Source: Cymbidium sinense
Taxonomy: Eukaryota; Streptophyta; Magnoliopsida; Asparagales; Orchidaceae
Reading direction: 5' to 3'
Assembly (NCBI GenBank): GCA_021442155.1
Contig: CM038220.1
Span: forward strand, 77,363,817 to 77,427,816
DNA length: 64,000 nucleotides
Both the position numbers and the translations under genes were made by a program. Below, one piece after another: positions 60,833 through 64,000 of this stretch. The notes beneath the pieces are model-generated. The model worked only from the letters and a program-made list of their open reading frames with translations. It was not told the DNA's origin and did no database searches. How positions within the stretch are numbered: position 1 is the stretch's first letter; every line of letters starts with the position of its first letter.

Positions 60833-61500
60833 CTCTATATTGTAGTGTCTGATTTAATTGAGCACAAAGTATATGATTAAGTTGATAATTAAAGCTTTAA
60901 TGCTTATTTAAAATTTAATTCCTTCTCTTAAAAATGGTAATACTCAAAGCTCTGTTCGATATTTGCATGGGAACGGATTTGAAGGCGAAGGCTGCTCTGG
61001 AGACTGGCGGGGCCAGCGAGCCCAGGCGGGTGTACGGCTCGTCGACAGTGGGACCCGGATGGTGTTATGGACCAATGGAAAACGAGAGCTGACGTGGGTG
61101 CTGCGCTGACTGAAGTGCCAGGTCAAAATGGACACCGTCTGGATCGAAAGTAGGGAACCGGACCCGTGTCTACGTACATAATAAGGACCGAGCTGGCGTG
61201 GTATATTTTTGTGATGGGTGTAAACTGTGCCAATAAGTTTGAGGATGGGAGAATTTATCGGAACGGCTGCGTCATTAACGCATAATTGAGGTTTGGTAGC
61301 GGGGGATCAGGAGATAGACTAGGCTGTAATATTCGGACGATGACCTATTCAGGAAAAAAAATCTGCTCATAACATTTTGATATAATTTCATTTAGGAGCT
61401 GTTTTGATTGAAAGAATTTAAAATACATTATAAAATAAATATAAAGATTTTATATTTTTTGATATTTGACTTAAAGTAAAATTAATTTTGAAGATAATAT
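60833..61500. other. intergenic with a GC-richer island, no gene
   Basis: 60945-61200 is clearly more GC-rich than its surroundings (for example GGCGGGGCCAGCGAGCCC). Its 63-codon minus ORF shows no domain. It could be a lost exon or promoter; I cannot say more. Confidence 0.4.
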
Positions 61501-62174
61501 TGATATTATCCTGAAAATTGAATCAAGCAAATCTTGATCTTGAAAAAAGGCGTCAGAAATTTATGGCGGTAGATCAAAAATATCATTAAAACTTTAAGGC
61601 ATCGCTTAAATTCCTAAAAGCTCTCAAATATTGAGTGTTTATAATAGTCAATCGGCGTCACCGGGCGGATCAACGAGATCTTCTGATTACTTGTTTGAGT
61701 TCAAATACACAAAATACATCATATGATCAAAGGAATCATCATGAGTCGTCAGATAGAGAGGAGTGGTTGGATTTTGCATGTATTCTGAGACGCCACTCCT
61801 CCCTATAAATAGCCGTTCATATATGGGGAGGCCGCAAGAGAGGAGAGCTCACAAAATCCTCGGCATAATCATGCACTCGGCGATTGTCGCCACCTCGCCA
61901 TTAGCCTCCGTGTCGCCATTCCGTCGATCTCAGGTCTCATGACGACCTTCATCATTGTTGTTCCCCGTTCACCCATCATTCTAGCAAGCTTTCAACCAAA
62001 GCGTGACTATATTTGTTGTTATTTTGATTCCATTATCGACCATTCTCATATACAATTTTGTAATCCCGTTGTCGGGAAAATTTTATACTCTAAAACAAAT
62101 ACAACGTCACTGTGTCTTTGGACTCCATGAAAAAAAAAAGCGTAAACTTTTACTCAATCGGTTTTCTACCAACA
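61501..62174 (+). repeat. 5' LTR (about 674 bp) of the plus-strand element
   Basis: Starts near TGATATTATCCTGAAAATTG (border uncertain). Shared blocks: AATCTTGATC, TATTGAGTGTTTATAATAGT, GGATTTTGCATGTATT, CCTATAAATAGCCGTTC (TATA at 61804-61812), TACAATTTTGTAATCCCGTT, ending CTACCAACA. Its CAC/CAT-like part is much shorter than in the 11.3-kb element. Confidence 0.75.
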
Positions 62175-62192
62175 GTTTGGCGTCATGGAAAC
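62175..62192 (+). other. primer-binding site of the plus-strand element
   Basis: GTTTGGCGTCATGGAAAC directly after the LTR; conserved with the two relatives. Confidence 0.55.
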
Positions 62193-62489
62193 TAATTCTC
62201 ACCATTTTATCTTATATGGCAACCAAGTTTCTCAACAAGATCAAAACCACCATCGAGTGGAGCATTTCAAACTTTCAAGGAGCGCAAGCGAAGAATGAAG
62301 ATTTATCAAACTTCGTTCCTTCAGATTTTATTGAAAACTGGGGGGAAACTCTTAATCTCAAAAGATTATCCAAATCAATATTCTGGATATCTAATTGATT
62401 ATCAGTTAGAAAAGCAAGTCAGCAATACCAATGAAAAAGGCCAAAGTTAAGGAGCAACTTTGGATACAATCACAAACGGATGTTAATTC
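62193..62489 (+). other. leader of the plus-strand element
   Basis: Holds the end of a 131-codon ORF (62003-62398) that begins inside the LTR. From MATKFLNKIKTT (about 62213) on, it shares broken similarity with the leader of the minus-strand sister, so some coding origin is possible. I recognise no domain. Confidence 0.4.
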
Positions 62490-63070
62490 TACCTCTTCCA
62501 TACAGGTTAACATCATCGGGTAACACTCTCACAAACAACCTCGGATGGGTCAAAGATCCTCAGCGGATTCAATTCAACCTCTTTCATACGGGTTAACGTG
62601 TGAAGCACTCGACAACCGGATAGGTGAAAAGGTCCGTGGACTTCTGGTCTCTTCCACGTTAACATCATCGGTAACACTCGACAAACAATCTGGATGGGTC
62701 AAAATCCTCGGATTCAATTCAACCTCTTCCATAGGTTAACATCATTGGTAACACCCGACAAACAACCGGATGGGTCAAAATTCTCGGATTGATTGACCTC
62801 TTCCATACAGTTAGCGTCGCCGGGTACCTAACAAACAATCTCGGATGGGTCAAAATCCTCATTGGATTCATTCAACTCTTCCATACAGGTTAATCGGGTA
62901 ACACTCGACAAACAACCTCGAGATGGGTCAAAATTCCTGGATTGATTCACCTCATGCAGTTAACGTCAGCGAAGACTCGACAAACAAACTAGGATAGGTC
63001 AAAGGTCCTTGGATTCAATTGACCTCTTCCATACAGTTAACGTCGTCAGTCACTCGACAAATAACCAGTT
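62490..63070 (+). repeat. 70-86-bp array, about 8 units
   Basis: CTCTTCC anchors at 62493, 62579, 62649, 62724, 62798 and 62876, then looser copies. Units share CATACAGGTTAACATCATCG, GTAACACTCGACAAACAA and GGATGGGTCAAAATCCTCGG. Unit length varies through small gaps. Confidence 0.82.
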
Positions 63071-63079
63071 AAAGATCCC

Positions 63080-63725
63080 GATCGCATCATCACAGTCATC
63101 AGCATTCGGCGCCCGGTCGCCACCATCGGCTTACCGTTGCCGATTCTGCTGCCACCACCCTGCCGACCATACATGGCCCGTTGCGTCATTAGTTGCGACT
63201 ACCGACCATCATCGGATCAACCATTCATCATCGCGGTCATCCCCAGCGGCTGACCGGCGCTGATGCTGCGATTGTCGCCATTTACCGCACCAACCACTCG
63301 TAGGCAACCGTCGCCCGTAGCAGACCATTATCGCCGGTCCGCGTCGCTGCGCGGTCATATCCGGCGGTTGCATCGTCGGCGTTATCTCGCGACCGCACAT
63401 CACCGCGGCCGACCATGCAATCCATTGGTCACCACCATCGTCGGCTGGTCATCCCATTCTGGACACGGTCACCACCGTCGCTCTGGCCGGGTTGCCGCTT
63501 CACCACCCCGTGGGCCAGCCACCACCATCGCAGATCACCGCCATCGCCCTGCCGTCAGTCACCATATCGCATCTCGGTCACCAACGTCGTAGGTCATCCC
63601 CATTTCGGCCTTGGTCGCCACCATCATTACCGTCGCTGATTCGCGTAGACCACCCCGGCGGACCCACCACCGTCGGGGCGCCGCGTCAACCCGTCTCGGT
63701 TATCATCCGCGATGATCGCTCCGAC
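63080..63725 (+). repeat. CAC/CAT/CGN trinucleotide-biased tract
   Basis: GC-rich with constant CACCACC, CCATCGCC, CGTCGG and GGTCACC phrases. ORFs of 70-109 codons overlap in more than one frame with low-complexity His/Arg/Pro translations, so none is called. Confidence 0.55.
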
Positions 63726-63729
63726 GGTC

Positions 63730-64000
63730 GGTCCGGCGGTCGGTTAACACCTCTTTTGAGGGAAAATCGAGCCTATGAGAACAATCATGCTCGCCGAACT
63801 GGTCCAGAGATCAGTTAACATATCTTTCGAGGGAAAACTAGAGCCTTGTCGTATGAACTACGGATCTTGATCGCCTTCGAACCCGGTCGGTCCGACGAGG
63901 TCAGTTAACACCTCTTTCGAGGGAAAAGTGGAGCCTTGTCTTATGAACTACGGGCCTTGATCGTCTCCAAACGATCTTCTCTCAAGAAGAGAATGTGCCT
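63730..64000 (+). repeat. 90-bp array, about 3 units to the window end
   Basis: TCTTTCGAGGGAAAACTAGA, TATGAACTACGG and CTTGATCGCC repeat as in the arrays at 44855 and 48680. Confidence 0.8.

Larger units (their letters stand above)
61501..64000 (+). mobile_element. gag-pol-less LTR element, cut by window end
   Basis: Same layout as the minus-strand element at 48430-51572: LTR, TTTGGCGTC primer-site-like sequence, 300-bp leader, 84-86-bp array, CAC/CAT/CGN-rich tract, 90-bp array. No pol genes in the visible 2.5 kb. The 3' LTR, if present, is beyond the window. Confidence 0.75.

Noticed and set aside
60944..61135. 63-codon minus-strand ORF in the GC-richer island
   Set aside because: Short, no domain, no start or promoter context.

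Overview
This is nuclear DNA from a flowering plant, very likely a TE-dense intergenic region. The evidence is AT-rich non-coding DNA, plant-type Ty3/gypsy (Tat-lineage) retrotransposons, hAT and MULE-type DNA transposons, a tRNA-derived SINE, many MITEs, and only two host-type genes (an ATL-type RING-H2 gene and a VQ-motif gene). I cannot assign a species. Nothing bacterial or plasmid-like is present.

Layout. 61-5145: a DNA transposon with about 110-bp terminal inverted repeats that carries a broken plant-mobile-domain (PMD/MAIN-like) gene, a nested hAT-type MITE and a 183-bp tandem array. 5268-5592: a foldback MITE. 6551-30653: a minus-strand SINE split by a 23.8-kb Tat-lineage LTR retrotransposon (6650-30496). 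That element has about 7-kb LTRs packed with tandem arrays, and decayed gag, protease, RT/RNase H, archaeal-type RNase H and integrase. Target-site duplications are visible for both the SINE and the retrotransposon. 31.1-32.6 kb: a 0.66-0.70-kb direct duplication. 32825-33346: an intact RING-H2 gene. 35743-47054: a second Tat-lineage element with about 1.1-kb LTRs, degraded gag-pol, an 86-bp array, an antisense accessory ORF and a 90-bp array. 48430-51572 (minus) and 61501-64000 (plus, running off the window): two related elements with the same LTR type and the same two arrays but no gag-pol, so they look like non-autonomous partners. 51905-52424: two more copies of the foldback MITE. 53437-56570: a 3.1-kb hAT element with a perfect 8-bp TSD. 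57608-58135: a possible truncated retroposon. 59238-59781 (minus): a VQ-motif gene with two frameshifts. 60474-60832: a long-armed MITE.

Functional picture. Apart from the RING-H2 ubiquitin-ligase gene and the VQ (WRKY-partner) gene, nearly everything is mobile DNA in nested layers. The two 7-kb LTRs match closely in AT-rich stretches but differ by many small gaps at GC-bearing motifs. This may reflect sequence error at methylated cytosines rather than age, so frameshifts called here should be treated with caution.
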